A stretch of DNA of 64,000 nt, taken from NCBI GenBank assembly GCA_026122225.1, contig JANEZZ010001949.1:1054001-1118000 (forward strand), written 5' to 3'. Origin of the DNA: Heloderma charlesbogerti (taxonomy: Eukaryota > Chordata > Lepidosauria > Squamata > Helodermatidae). Numbering within the stretch: position 1 is the first letter of the stretch; each line of letters begins with the position of its first letter. This document shows, one piece after another, positions 30,821-42,552 of the stretch. The notes under the pieces were generated by a model. The model did not search any database, had not been told where the DNA came from, and saw only the letters and a list, made by a program, of their open reading frames with translations. A program made the translations under genes and the position numbers.

Positions 30821-32289
30821 CCACTGCACTACACTGACATATTTGGCTTACACAAGAGTGTGCAGACACACATATAGTTGAAAGATTCACATGCTTCATT
30901 GATGTGCGACTGTTTCCCCACAACTTATTTCTGAAATCCAGTGCAAGTGTTTAACATCTATTTTTGGTGAAGCTTGTTTTTAATTCCAGTGAATTACATA
31001 CACATCCTCTTTTCAAATATAGAGACATGCACATATTATCCCTATGAGAGAAATAGTTAAATGGGGACAGAGTTACTAAAAGAAGCTGGCTTTGCCAAGA
31101 CTGAACTTGACACAATGCAACTAAATCAGAACTAGACCTTTATAGGGAACTAGTCTAGAGATCCTTTTGTTGGGAAAAGGAGAGAAGTCGGAGGCAAAAT
31201 TAAATTTCTTTGTAGCTTTATATGGATCACTGTGGACTTAATGGATATCCTGTTGGAAGTGTGGGGGCAACTCAGCTAGCTTCAAAAAGAGAAGAGAAAG
31301 GCTGATGCGTCTGCATGGAAAGGGAATATATAGAGGACTTCCAAGCTTCCTAGACTGTCCTCTGATCTGTGCTGACCTTCCTTCTAATGCTATACTGATA
31401 CTGTTAGGGTTACTGACCTCACTTCTTACTTCCTTCTTCTTCATGCTCTTGCCTCTCACAGGGGAGACATCTCTTTGGGTCTCCCTCCATCTTGAGTTGG
31501 GGACCCTCCTATACAACACGTATTTCCTGCAATAAATGCAAGCTTGCTAATTCCTTTGACCCAGAGACTCCAGTGTGATTTTTCTGAAGAAAAGTGTGCT
31601 CCACATAGCTCAGCCCTTGTCTGGCTGTGGCTGTTCTGCCAACATATCCTAGGCCCAGTTTAGACATAAACACATAGGTTTGGAGCCAGAATCTGCCTCC
31701 CGTGGGCAGAAGGGCTTTTGTTCGAGTGGAGCATTTCTGGTAGGCAACCTTCGCTTATGATCCTCTATAGTCCCTTATCCACTCACTAAAAAATTTCTGC
31801 AGAGGCTTGGGAGATTCTCCAGCATAGCTTGGGAGGTGGAGGGGGGAGCTCCAGGGATAGGAAAGAATCAGTGAAGACACTTCCTCCCCTGTTCCTACTG
31901 GCCAGAGCGCCCCGAGTGGAACTCTGTTCAAGGAGTGTTCCTGCTGGCAGGAGGAAACACTTGATCCAAACTTTAGCATTACAGAAGCAACCCTGCTCTG
32001 AGCACTCCTCTCTCCTCTACCAGCATCCTGCAGAGGAGGAAATTGAAAGCATTAAACTAAATACAGTTTGTTAGTACGTCCAAACTCGGAATGGTGGTGA
32101 GTTGCAACTATGAAGAATAATGCTCCATATAGCCATCATATATCATAATGGCAAACATTCTCTGAGTATGGATCCTTATGTAGCTAAAGTGGCACCATGT
32201 ATACACAAGAGAGAGGTATAAGCAGGCTTGGGGAAAGCCACTACCTTGATGGCTTTGGGGGAGATAAGACGGTATATAAATGTTAATAT
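30821..32289. other. Unassigned intergenic sequence
   Basis: No supported gene. Frames of 65-93 codons show no family motif. A short LINE-tail-like block (AGACGGTATATAAATGTTAA) lies at 32,268-32,288. Confidence 0.45.
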
Positions 32290-32425
32290 GTCAGACTGGG
32301 AAAGGGCCTTTTCTGTGATAACCCCATGTTTATAGAATGTTCTCCCCAGGGAAGCTGATCTGGTGTCGACATTGGCATCTTTTCTGCACCAGACAAAGAT
32401 TTTCCGCATTCCTGATTTACACTAT
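32290..32425 (+). mobile_element. L2-like LINE, C-terminal coding fragment
   Basis: Translation gives ERAFSVITPCL, a stop, NVLPREADLVSTLASFLHQ and TKIFRI. This is the conserved end of the L2-like protein (compare AFSVVAPTLWNSLPREL at 8.8-11.9 kb). Confidence 0.68.
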
Positions 32426-32436
32426 CGTCCCTAAGG

Positions 32437-32840
32437 CAGGGGTGCAGAACTTATTTCAGCTTTTGAAAGCTTTTGGGGGCTACATTCCATTGGTGGGCAG
32501 GGCTGAAGGCAAAAAGGGACAGGGGTTGAAAGCAAAGGGGGTGGGGCAAAAAATACCAGCATATTTGAGCTTAAAGCTCTTATTCTGACTTGGATTCCTG
32601 CATTGAGCAGGGGGTTGGACTCGATGGCCTTGTAGACCCCTTCCAACCCTACTATTCTATGATTCTATTGCCAGAAACTAAGGCTTAGGAGAGGCATTTC
32701 AACCTTTTATACCAAGGAAAAAACTGCACAAAGGCCGGGAAACAACCAAATGATCACTGGTTGGAGGAAAGGAGGTGGGGCCTTTTGGTGAACCCCAGAG
32801 GGCCAAATAAGGACCCCAGTCCGGAGGTTCTGCACCCCTG
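32437..32840 (+). mobile_element. hAT-like MITE (family H), copy 2, with a nested CR1 tail
   Basis: It begins CAGGGGTGCAGAACTT and ends GGTTCTGCACCCCTG, a good inverted pair. The flanks CCCTAAGG and TCCTAAAG form an 8-bp duplication with two mismatches. It is interrupted at 32,584-32,667 by a CR1-type 3' end. The inner blocks match copies at 13,478 and 42,553. Confidence 0.85.
32584..32667 (+). mobile_element. CR1-type 3' end nested in a MITE
   Basis: CCTGCATTGAGCAGGGGGTTG, then the CCCTTCCAACCCTA and ATTCTATGATTCT blocks, match the tail of the 5S/CR1 SINEs. The 5S head is absent, so this is either a 5'-truncated SINE or a bare CR1 end. Confidence 0.75.
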
Positions 32841-32848
32841 TCCTAAAG

Positions 32849-34539
32849 GATGTCATCCTGAACCAAGCCCATGTTGGCTTGGCTTTCTTCCAGAAGTCAG
32901 TTTGCAAGCTGTTCTGCAACTTTTATGACATTAAGCACTAGCTCCAAGTGAATCCCATCACTTTTCTACAGCTTTGGGTGATTCCAAAATGTTCCTCAGT
33001 GCCCAACAGATTTAAATCCGCCTTTTTACCACTACAGCGTCTCATCCATGCACTGATACCCTTCAGCTCCACCTATTTAGCTGGCCCTATGTGTGGAACA
33101 GATAGCCTGTCTGAAAATGTTCCCTTGGAGGGCATGGATTTCAATATCTTACTTAGCAACCTTAAGTTGGCTTCCGGGACTTAATAGCTATATCTCCCAA
33201 TGTTGTTAATGCCAACGTGTACTGTACAACCACTGTATTAGCCTAACTAAATAGTACATTGTGTCTGTAATCTTCACACCTGGCAGACACCACTGGGAGG
33301 TCATCATGCCCACCACAGACCTATCCATGTACACCAAAGTGTATCCTTGGCCCAAGAGGATATCAGTTCATCAGCTCAGAATGCCTCAGGCAGCAGACAC
33401 TGGGGGGCAGTGGTGGGAGCTTCCTGGCTGTCCTTCATGGGAGCTTTCCGGCTGTTCCTTTCTGTTGGCAAACAGAACTGTGTATGCCACACAACCCTGT
33501 TCTGATCTCCATAAACTAGCCTACTGACTCAGGTGCAGTAGACTGTCCCAACAGCAGTGGTGAAGTATAGTTCAAGTGCCAGTCTGGCCAGCTTCTGTAC
33601 ATGGAATGCGGAAAGGCCACCATCTTGTCCTTCACTTCAGGCAACAAAATGTCGTGGGCTGGCCCTGTCTCCCTGCCCTGAGACTTTCATTTCCTATAAC
33701 AGCAGACAAGTTGTTAGCATGGGAATGGTTTTTCCCTACCGTGTCCCTGAAGGTCTTGCCTAGATACCTCTCTGCTTCTTTCTCTTAGCTTCTTCAGGCC
33801 GGTCACCCTAAGTTTCAGTGGAAAGATGTTCCCTAGTAGCCAGGAAGTCACTGCACTAAGCACACACCCACAACTTCTGGCTACATTTATCATTCATCTG
33901 CCGCTTTTGTGTTTTAAAACATCTTGTCCTATCATGCTGATTCAGAAGGCTACCTTCTGGCAGTTGTGCAAATTCTAAGTAAGAAACATCTCCTTTTGGA
34001 CTGGTGGGTGTATGGAAGTTGTTGCAATGCTACTGCAGAGCAAGTCAGATGCCTCAAAACCAGCCAACCAGCCCTTCTGTGATCCTGCAACCTGATATGT
34101 AAAGCCTCAGAACGCAATTGCTTAACCGTTTAGCTTCCATTTTAAAAATATCCCTGGGCTGGATATGTTTGTCTGAGTTGCCTGAAGAAAGGAAACATTC
34201 CATTTTTGGCCAAGGTGCATGTTACCCTAATACGAAAAGCAGAACTGTAGAGGTTGCATAACATTTGTTCACCACAGTATGCATACAGTTGCCTGGCAAC
34301 AGGCAGGAAATATGTTGGAAAGTGAGACAGGCCTCAGATACAGGAACGCCTCTTTAGGGTGGGAGAGAGGAGTTAGGCCTGGCCACAAAATATGTTCCTC
34401 GTGCCCATATATGAAACTTTCTGCAGCCTGCCAATGTGCTTTACAATGTCTTAGTGCTGTGAACAGGAGTGGTGCATATGCTGCAGCTTCTGAACAGAAG
34501 TGACAAACAGGACGAGACTTGGAGCTTTTGGTAGCATGA
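32849..34539. other. Unassigned intergenic sequence
   Basis: No supported gene or repeat. Small frames of 68-88 codons near 32.9-33.8 kb lack recognisable motifs. Confidence 0.4.
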
Positions 34540-34690
34540 TTAAGGAATGAATTGCATTTATAGCCCACCCTTCCTTCGAGGAGCTCACGGGGGCATGTTT
34601 GGTCTTTCCCGCCCTCCATTTCATCCTCACAGCAACCCAGTGAAGTAAGTTAGGCGGAAAATGACGACTGGCCCAGTGAGCTTCATGGCT
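34540..34690 (-). mobile_element. MIR-like SINE fragment, antisense
   Basis: The plus strand shows TTTATAGCCCACCCTTCC, then CATCCTCACAGCAACCCAGTG, then GACTGGCCCAGTGAGC. This is the antisense order of a MIR/CORE-type SINE body. The tRNA-like head is not preserved. Confidence 0.6.
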
Positions 34691-34833
34691 TAAGCTCAAA
34701 CTACATGTTACATTACTGTAGTGTGCAACGGAGGCTTTTAAAAAAACTACAGAGTAACTGCACACAGTTACTGCCCAATTCATATGGGGATCACTGCGCC
34801 CCAGGAGGGAAGGATTAAACCTCCCCCTGCTTA

Positions 34834-35187
34834 GGGTGGCCAGGTGTCCCACTTTACAGAGAGAAGTCCTCTATTTTGGAGAGCTGGCAGAGGATAGTCC
34901 CCTATTTGAAGGTGTGCTCTGTTTGATGGGCTGTCAAGTCAAAGAACTGTAAGGAGAGAGAGTAGAGCCCCTGAAGTTGACCACCAACAGTTAGCGCCTG
35001 GGAAAGCTGAGCGGGTACACAGGTTGCCTAGTCAGTCTTCTCTGCTAAGGTGATACGTGCTGGATTTCTATTTAAATAATACTTATCATTTCTAAATTAA
35101 CACCAATACATGTAAATTTGCATATGCAAATGTTACGCAAACGAATGTCCTCTTTTGTCCGCTTTTTGGAGATGCATGTGGCCACCC
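34834..35187. mobile_element. MITE with GGGTGGCCA ends (354 bp)
   Basis: GGGTGGCCAGGTGTCCC and ATGTGGCCACCC are inverted ends, flanked by TA on both sides (34,832-34,833 and 35,188-35,189), as in Tc1/mariner-like elements. Secondary inverted blocks (AGTCCTCTATTTT against GAATGTCCTCTTTTG) are only partial. Confidence 0.6.
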
Positions 35188-35189
35188 TA

Positions 35190-36619
35190 CTGCCAGCACA
35201 CGGGAACTAAAAAAGATAAAAGTCTCCATTGATGCCAAAAGGATTGCAAATGGAAGACAGTGTACTCTGGGCATTCTCCGCCACCCCCCACCCCGCGTAA
35301 ACTTCCATGAATGAGGCAGGGCAGTTGCACAATAAAAGTATTATCTGAAACCACCCTTCATTACATGAACTTAGGTGTAATTATTTCTCCAAGAAGCTCA
35401 GAAATGTGTATTTGGGGTTCCAAGACAGCTTCTTATCCAGGCAGTACTTAGTTTCTGAAATGGAATCACATCAAACACAGTCAGATGATACTTTCAGTTA
35501 ATACATTGTGTTGTACAGAAGTGACACAATTTGGCACAGATGAGCAAGACGGGAAAGTGGGAAGAAGCAGTCTAATTATGCTATTGCACCAATCAGGAGG
35601 ACCGACCCCCCAACCACTGGCTGTCACAGGTCTCCAAAACACAGCCTAATATGTGTTGTGCTGTTGATGAAAGAGGGGTGAGGGGAGGTCTGTAGCTGTG
35701 GTTGCAGAGAATCCCTGTGAAAAGGGCTAATGGTAATTTCACAATGAACTGCATTCAATAGAAGGGGCTACAGCAGGCCAAGCCAATGGCATGAAACGCT
35801 TCCTGTTCTCTGAAAGAGCCAGAAATAGAACCCAGGTCTCCTTCCAATGTTGCAACGTATCTGCAGACCATGGCTCTATGATCCATGCCTTTAAAAGTGA
35901 GGGTCTGGCAGAATTCAAGGAAATTCAGCCCCTATTAGTTGATTGGGTAAACCTCAGTGCCTCCATGGGCCTTTCCCCAACCCCCACTATGACTTAATAA
36001 AGATAAATCATCCAAAGAGAAGCACAGAGGCATACTATACACAAACATGCAAGAGGAACAATGGTTTGAGATCAGGGCCTAAATCAGTTATGAGGAATCT
36101 GCGACCTGCAGAAATTCCACATCCGGTCAGTGAAGCCTCCTTCAAGACCCTCCTGGAGGAATCCCCACTATGATCTCTGATGGGACAAGACAGTGGGGAG
36201 TCCGCTGCATGCTGCTACCCCTCCCCGTTGCTCTTCCTAACGTGTGAAGTCAGGGACTCGGGGAGTAGTGGCTGCCCCTCACAGCACTCCCAAAGTCCTT
36301 TTCTCCGTGCTGGAACTCCATGCCTCACCCAACACAGAAAAAAATAAAATGCCGGGGGACAAGACACTGACAATGGTGTCAGTGGGTACTACCATACCCA
36401 CTGACATCATCCAGCCCACAGAGGGCCTGATGGGGGGCAATTTGAGCCCCCCACCCTGAAGCAGTTCTGCACTGCTGGCCTAAGCCTGCTCAGTGCTTTG
36501 CACCATTGCAAGGCATTGAGCAGGCACTGCTGGGCTGCTGTTTAAAGATTCAGCTGGATAATGACAGAGCGGCAAGTATTGGCCTTCATGTGACTCGCAG
36601 ACAACAGGCAACACAGCCA
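35190..36619. other. Unassigned intergenic sequence
   Basis: A short perfect-looking hairpin lies at 36,373-36,410. No gene or repeat family could be supported elsewhere. Confidence 0.4.
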
Positions 36620-36750
36620 AAGGGTGCAATCCTATGCATGTCTAGACAGAAAAAGGTCCTACAACTCCCCGCATGCCCCAGACAACCTTGCTTGTATGAC
36701 TTGTTGGGCTTTTAGTTTTTGCTTAAATATGCATAGGATTGCACTCTAAA
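36620..36750. repeat. Family C-related foldback repeat
   Basis: GGTGCAATCCTATGCATG at the left is mirrored by ATATGCATAGGATTGCACTC at the right. The interior differs from the standard family C body. Confidence 0.65.
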
Positions 36751-36949
36751 TTATTCTTTCTGCAGTGGTGCAAGTCTCTATTTTGTTCTGGCCATATGCG
36801 TTGCTAAGCAGTTACACCCCAAATTATTCCTACTCATAGCTTCCCAGGAGCTGAAATTAGATACTGTGGAAGCAATTTGCATTTAGCTGGTGTACTCATG
36901 TGACTAGCGTATCCGCTCAAGACTAGGGATGGACCCATCTGCCAGTTTT

Positions 36950-37050
36950 GATTTCATCTCCCATCAGCCCCAGCCAACATCGCCAATTGTTAAGAATCCT
37001 GGGAGTTGTAGTTCAAAACATCTGGAGGGCACCAGGTTGCCAGCCCCGCC
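36950..37050. repeat. Family P foldback repeat
   Basis: CATCTCCCATCAGCCCCAGC and GGGAGTTGTAGTTCAAAAC, followed by CATCTGGAGGGCACCAGG. Confidence 0.72.
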
Positions 37051-37969
37051 TACCTAATAAGGGAAGTGACAGGAGCTAGAGATGAAAATCCAGCTTCAAT
37101 GAATTGACAGTCTGATCTTTTGGGAGTTGTGTTTTGCTCAAAATCTAGAATTGTTATGCATCAGTTTCTTAACCTCTTCAAAAATATCAAAAGAAGGAAA
37201 GCAAATACATATCGTTCAAGGCCTGAAAGAATCTTCCTTCAACACTGGCTTGTATAATGTCAGCCTATACTTAGCAGCACTGGGAGTGTTTTAAAAACCC
37301 ATTGGGTTGGATCCAAAATCTGCCTTCTGCGGGCAACTTCTGATCCTTCAGAAGAATCCTGCTGGTGGAATGGAGGCCAATTTGAATTGATCTCCCCTCC
37401 CCCTCCCCCGGAGATCTCCCTGTTCTCAACTGTCCTAACTGTGGATACAAAGCCTGTTAAAAATTGTTGTGCTGAACTGTGATAAGTGATATTGAAGATA
37501 CATACATCCTTGGTCAAAAGCAGTCAAACGGAGAGTCAAAAACATGTGCATTCGTGTATGAAGCTTGTCCCACAGACTGTGCATAAGGTGCAGATATAAA
37601 CACCAAAGGGAGAAGCATATACTGGTTTGCTCAACAAGGAGAGGCCACTCCTGGCTGGTGGGACAACATTCCTAGCAGGAGATTGCCATGACACGAAATA
37701 TGTCTGCATTGCTGTGTTCATAGAGGGGTTTAGTGGCAGGTTTTGGTTTCTTGTAGTTTTTCTGTGGCTGTAATAATTGATTTAAGACAAGCTGTTTGGC
37801 AAGAGTAAGTTCGAGGCTCCTCCCCTTTCACTCAGAGACCACTATACAACAACAAGACCAGTTTTTTGTCCTCCGTATTATGACAACCTCTGTCGTTGTC
37901 AAAAATAAGACAAACACCACAGCATTAGGCCTCTTTCCAGATACTATTTTAAAAAATACATTAATTTTG
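37051..37969. other. Unassigned intergenic sequence
   Basis: No supported feature. Confidence 0.4.
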
Positions 37970-38175
37970 GTTCGTTTTTACTTCACCTTTCTTCCAAGGT
38001 GCTTAAGGTGACATAATGTGTCTCCTCCCTATCCTCACAGCACTCCTGCAAGATGAGTCAGACTGAGAGATGGTGACTTCTTTAAGGTCACTAACGGAGT
38101 TTAAGGGCCAAAGAGAGATTGGAATCTCCCTGTCCTAATCCAATACTCTAACCAATTACATCACACTGACTCCTG
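37970..38175 (-). mobile_element. MIR-like SINE, antisense, copy 1
   Basis: In plus order: CACCTTTCTTCCAAGGTGC, CCTATCCTCACAGCACTCC, AAGGTCACTAACGGAG and CTAACCAATTACATCACACTG. The last block is the antisense tRNA-like head (A box region). Confidence 0.65.
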
Positions 38176-38255
38176 TAAGCTAGTCCTGAGGGAAAAGTAT
38201 TGACTTTTGTATGCTTTCATTACATACATACATGCACACGTGTGTGCGCCCCCCC

Positions 38256-38468
38256 AGCTCACTCTTTGTCCAAGGAATTCAGGGTGGCATGCATAGTTTC
38301 CCTCACCCATACTTATTCAATCCTCATGACAGCCCTGTGAGATGAATTAGGCTAAGAGATGGTAACTGGCCCAGGGTCACACAGCAAGCTTCAAGACTGA
38401 GTGATGTTTGAAGATGGGTCTCCCCATTTCTGGTCCCATACTTTAACCCCTATACCACACTGGCATTT
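38256..38468 (-). mobile_element. MIR-like SINE, antisense, copy 2
   Basis: CAATCCTCATGACAGCCCTG, GGCCCAGGGTCACACAGC and TTAACCCCTATACCACACTGG appear in antisense order. It is better preserved than the neighbouring copy. The tRNA-like head is at the right end, so it is transcribed leftward. Confidence 0.72.
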
Positions 38469-38684
38469 TGCACATGCTCAAAGGCACTCCCATTATTTTG
38501 GAATGTCCTCATATTTTAGGATCGGGGCCTGAAAGGAAGTAGGTTCCAGGCCTGAGATTTGGTTCTAATTAACGTCTGTCTATCATATTACCTGCTGTAA
38601 ACTTGTTCCTCAGGAATTATAAAAACTCTATAGAGTTTTGACTGAATAATTAAACACAGCATAAAGAAATGTTATGGTTCTCGT

Positions 38685-38719
<35 letters not shown>
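38685..38719. repeat. (TC)n(AC)n microsatellite
   Basis: A run of TC units passes directly into AC units. Confidence 0.95.
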
Positions 38720-38720
38720 T

Positions 38721-39197
38721 ACACACATTATAGCTTTCCATTATTCATTTCAGAAACACTTGCATAAGTCCTATATGGAAAATTTCTCTGACATGTTGCC
38801 CAAATTTCAGGGCAGACTAAACACAGTAGGTCAAAGTAAGTGGAGGCAAAGGTTTCTGTTGAGTTCCAGAGGATACCGATTGCCAGAAAAAGCTGGTATT
38901 GTAATACAAAAGGGCATTTCATATCTGCAAGCTTTGTTGAGTCTGATTTAAATACAAACCTTGTTCTTAGAAAACACATTTTAAAAGGTGTGAAAACAAG
39001 CTCTGGCTAAGCAAATTAATCCTCAGCCAGACAGACCTACTGTAGATTGTGAAGAGACCAGAGGTCAGTGAAAGGGGACACAATTTGCAAGCTAGAAAGT
39101 CCCAAACTCAATCCCTAGAATCTCCAGTTAAAAGCATCAGGTAGTAGGTGATGGGAAGGACCTCTCTGCCTGAGACCTGCTGACAGTTGCAGTAGAC
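38721..39197. other. Unassigned intergenic sequence
   Basis: No supported feature. Confidence 0.4.
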
Positions 39198-39485
39198 CAG
39201 GAGTGCCAAATCCAATCTCCAGGATTCCCCAGATGTCCCCACCTCCTTTCCCCTGACCACTGATTGTTTGGTGGTTTGACAGCTCTTGTGCAGTTCTTCC
39301 TCATGCTAAAAAGCTGAAATATTCCTCCTACAGCTTAGTTACTGGCAGTGAATTTAAGCTAAAATATGCTGGTATTTTGGCCTCATCCCTTTTGCCTTCA
39401 TCCCATAAACGGCTGGAATGCAGCCCCCAACAGCTTTTCTGAAATTGAATTTGGTCCTTGGGCTTAAAGAGGTTTAACACCCCTG
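39198..39485 (-). mobile_element. hAT-like MITE (family H), copy 3
   Basis: The ends are CAGGAGTGCCAAATCC and TTTAACACCCCTG. The order of inner blocks (TTTGGTGGTTTGACAGC, GGAATGCAGCCCCCAACAGC) is the inverse of the copies at 13,478 and 42,553. The flanking 8-mers match at only five positions. Confidence 0.78.
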
Positions 39486-39561
39486 GAGTACATACATTGG
39501 ACAATCCCTAGGCCCGATGTAAGGCATCTGCCTTTGCTCCTAGATCCTGCAAACACTAAAC

Positions 39562-39695
39562 CAGAAGTAGGCAACCTGTGGTCTTCTGGATGCTGTTGGA
39601 TTCAAAGACCCATAATCCCTGACCATTGGCCACTCTGGCTGGGGCGAACAGGCATTATGGTCCAACGTCATCTAGAAGGCTACATATTGCTCACC
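39562..39695. repeat. Family P foldback repeat
   Basis: GTAGGCAACCTGTGGTCTTC is loosely mirrored by AAGGCTACATATTGCTCACC, with CATAATCCCTGACCATTGGC inside. Old copy. Confidence 0.6.
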
Positions 39696-39814
39696 TCTCT
39701 ACTGGATGAATCAAATTGCAGTTCATATTGACCACATCACCATTCACCTCCTCAGAAAGATAACACACAAGCATTTCAAAGAATATATGTGGGCCAATTC
39801 AGAGACACCAAGGA

Positions 39815-39905
39815 GCCTAGCAGCACAGTCCTATGAATATCTATGCAGAAATAAGCCCCACTGAACTGAATGGGACTTACACGGACACAGAATTACACCG
39901 TAAGG
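39815..39905. repeat. Family C foldback repeat
   Basis: CAGCACAGTCCTATGAATATC, ATAAGCCCCACTGAACTGAAT and ACACAGAATTACACCG form the two halves of the palindrome. Confidence 0.62.
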
Positions 39906-40234
39906 TGTGCATGGTTAGGTGTGAAGCCCTCCTCACTAAAAATGTGAATAGGAATTGCATAACATTTTACAAAGGTGTTTTTCTCCCCCTCCTCCTATGT
40001 GGAAACTGTTAGGCTGAGGGCCCCTTTCGTTCAACATGATGGTATTAAATGGATTGTTCCCCATAAGGGCCTGTTGATGCACTATTGTTCACATCTGACT
40101 CTCCAGAGCCAAGTCAGTTCCACTTAAATGTAGACTCTATTGCTACCCCGCTCATTCTTGTTCTTGGGAGTACATACTTTAAGTCTGTCTCCTCCCGCCT
40201 TATGCAGGTAATGCAACAAAAAAATCCACAGTCA
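39906..40234. other. Unassigned intergenic sequence
   Basis: No supported feature. Confidence 0.4.
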
Positions 40235-40239
40235 TCTAT

Positions 40240-40764
40240 TGTCAGGGTGGAAACTGAGCCCAGAGAGCCCCAGAGCAGTTCTGATTCTGAGGAGGAACAA
40301 CAATCCGTGGGAGAGGGGCCAGCTCATCCCCCACAGGCTCAGCACCTGGCAGAGATTCCTCCTGCCGGTATTCCTGAGATAGTGACTCTGGTAGTGAGGG
40401 AGTACGGGAGGGGGGCTTAGATGCTCGACGCAGACGCAAAGAGCGATGGAGGGCCCGGAAAGGAGGCGTAGCGCCTGTTTGGCACGCAAGCAATGGCCGC
40501 GTCCCAAGGACCCAAGGGAAAGAGGGAGGATCTCTCCCTAGCCCATAAGTTCTGGGTCTTCAAGTGACTCCCTTTCAAACGGGGATCAACTGCCTACTTG
40601 AAGCTTAGGCCACTCTGCTGCTCCTCGCTTTAGTCGCTGGTGATTAGCATCTGAAAGAGGCATTAAGTTGTAAAAGGATTAAAGCTTTGAAAAGAATCCT
40701 TTCGTCTGTGTCTTGAGTTGGCTATTGGAGTCTACTGAGAGAGGCCGCCAAGGCGCTCCTGACA
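40240..40764 (+). mobile_element. Solo LTR of an LTR retroelement (525 bp)
   Basis: The sequence starts TGTCAGG and ends CCTGACA, the inverted TG...CA ends of an LTR. The perfect 5-bp duplication TCTAT flanks it (40,235-40,239 and 40,765-40,769). An ATTAAA poly(A) signal lies near 40,679 in the plus orientation, about 85 bp from the 3' end. The GC-rich 5' half has an open plus-strand frame rich in Ser, Glu and Pro that runs in from the flank and stops near 40,418. No gag, pol or second LTR is present, so the internal part was lost by LTR-LTR recombination. A 5-bp duplication fits Ty3/gypsy or some endogenous retroviruses; I cannot decide between them. Confidence 0.88.
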
Positions 40765-40769
40765 TCTAT

Positions 40770-41751
40770 CAGTCCTGTGGTGTGATATTTATCAAAGTCA
40801 CGTCAATACAGACAGCTGCCTGTACCTGTGGAGACAATATAGTATTGAGCAGCTCTGCCATGTTTTTAAGGGCTGGTGGAAGGCTAGATTTAAAATAGGC
40901 CAAAATTTAAAATAGCGTGTGTAAAAATGGTTGAGAACAATTTCACCCTGCAAATAAGGGGTTTGAGCTGTCGAAGTGAGGGATTGTGGGAATTTCATTT
41001 TAGGAAACAAGAAGAGAGCTTTGGCTATTGGGCGGCATAGAAATGAAATGAATAAATAAAAAGCACAAATAGTGCTATCATGTTGCAATTTAGGGTTTTT
41101 AATTTTTGTGAGCCGGCCTGAAAACTTTGGATATTGGGTGGTTTAGAAATGTAATAAATGAAATGAATGAAGCACTATGGGAATTATTTGAATATTAGTG
41201 CCAGTAATACTGGATCAGAGGTTTAATAAGAACATTTCCATTACAAAACCGGCGTGGAGCACAAACGGTAAAAGAATTGAAATTGCAAATCCGAATGGCA
41301 TTGCTCGGGGCTCTCCTTCCCATGCCAAAGGCTTATCCTGGCAGCTGAGGCCAAGAACTTTAAATTAGGAAGTTGTCTTAATTTCAGCTTCTGATGTGAG
41401 ATCCAGCCCGTGTTGAGATTGAGGAAACCCCGACTTTCTCAACTTTACCAAAGAAATATGAACATTTGGTGTCGAGTTGACTATTATTTCCCTCTGCCAA
41501 TTTTTTTTTTAACATGTGACAGTTTCTGCCCACAGTGAATCTGTACGAAGTTTTAATTTCAGTGCAGAAAAACCTCCCAGACTCCTGAGATTAAAGAAAT
41601 GGCAGCTGTGGCAAGCTTCTATCTAATCAACAACATGGCTTAAATCACTTTAGGTGACACACTTTGCTTGGGGGGCAGGCACAATGAACTCATCCACTTC
41701 CAAACTACCTCATTGTGAAAGGAGGACTTGCTTCCAAGTAAACATGGCAGG
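40770..41751. other. Intergenic sequence with two LINE-tail remnants
   Basis: Two plus-strand L2-like tails are visible: TATTGGGCGGCATAGAAATG with a following AATAAATAAA run (about 41,027-41,060), and GAGCCGGCCTGAAAACTTTGG with TAATAAATGAAATG (about 41,110-41,170). The remainder is unassigned. Confidence 0.45.
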
Positions 41752-41898
41752 TTGGGAACCTTCCCCAACCTGGTGCCCTACAGAGGTTTTATACTACAAT
41801 TTCCATCTTCTCTGACCATTGCATGGCCAGCCATACAGGCTGGAGCTGCTGGGAGTTGTAGTCCCAAACATCTGCTGTGCAGCAGGTTGGGAAAGTCC
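41752..41898. repeat. Family P foldback repeat
   Basis: TTGGGAACCTTCCCCAACCTG at the left, GGGAGTTGTAGTCCCAAAC and CAGGTTGGGAAAGTCC at the right. Confidence 0.72.
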
Positions 41899-42552
41899 AG
41901 ACTAGAGGCTACTTCAAATACATGAAGTGTTACCTTAACTAAGTCAATATATATACCCTGAGCAGAGGGAGGAAGAAAAAAATGTCTCCAAAGGGTCAAG
42001 TGATGCTAGGCAGCAGTAGGTGTGGCACAGTACTAGCCAGAGCAAAAGTGGATAAAGAATTTGATCACATAGATACAAGATACAATCAATGTAGGTGTGA
42101 TCTGACTGGCGGTCACTGGTGAATAGGCGTAGCAAGATCAATACTGTAAACAAACACCCTAAAGAGGGACAAATTACTTTCTGTAGCGAGCCAGCCATTT
42201 CCAGGATTTGTTGAGATTAAGCTCCACTTGTTTGACCTTTTGGACTCTTTGTTTAAAAAAACCCTTCCTCTTTTTTCCAAGTATACATACTTGTTTACCC
42301 AGCTGATCACTTTATGCATCTGGAAGGGGTTGATAAGGTGGACATGGGAGGTAAAAAAGAAACATAAAGCTATAGGCGATTAGACACTATGACACCAGAA
42401 GTAAGCAATTTCTTTTGCACAGGCATCTTCTAAATAGGCTTACTCAGAGACAAAGTACATTACACCTGCATATTTATAAAATGTACATGCTGGGCATGGG
42501 AATGGGGACTGGTTTCAAGATTCTGAACTGTTTCCACTGTGGAGATGTAGTG
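41899..42552. other. Unassigned intergenic sequence
   Basis: No supported feature. Confidence 0.4.

Noticed and set aside
40085..40420. 111-codon acidic Ser/Glu/Pro-rich frame as a host gene
   Set aside because: It crosses the LTR boundary at 40,240 and its tail is inside the solo LTR, so it is not a conserved host gene.
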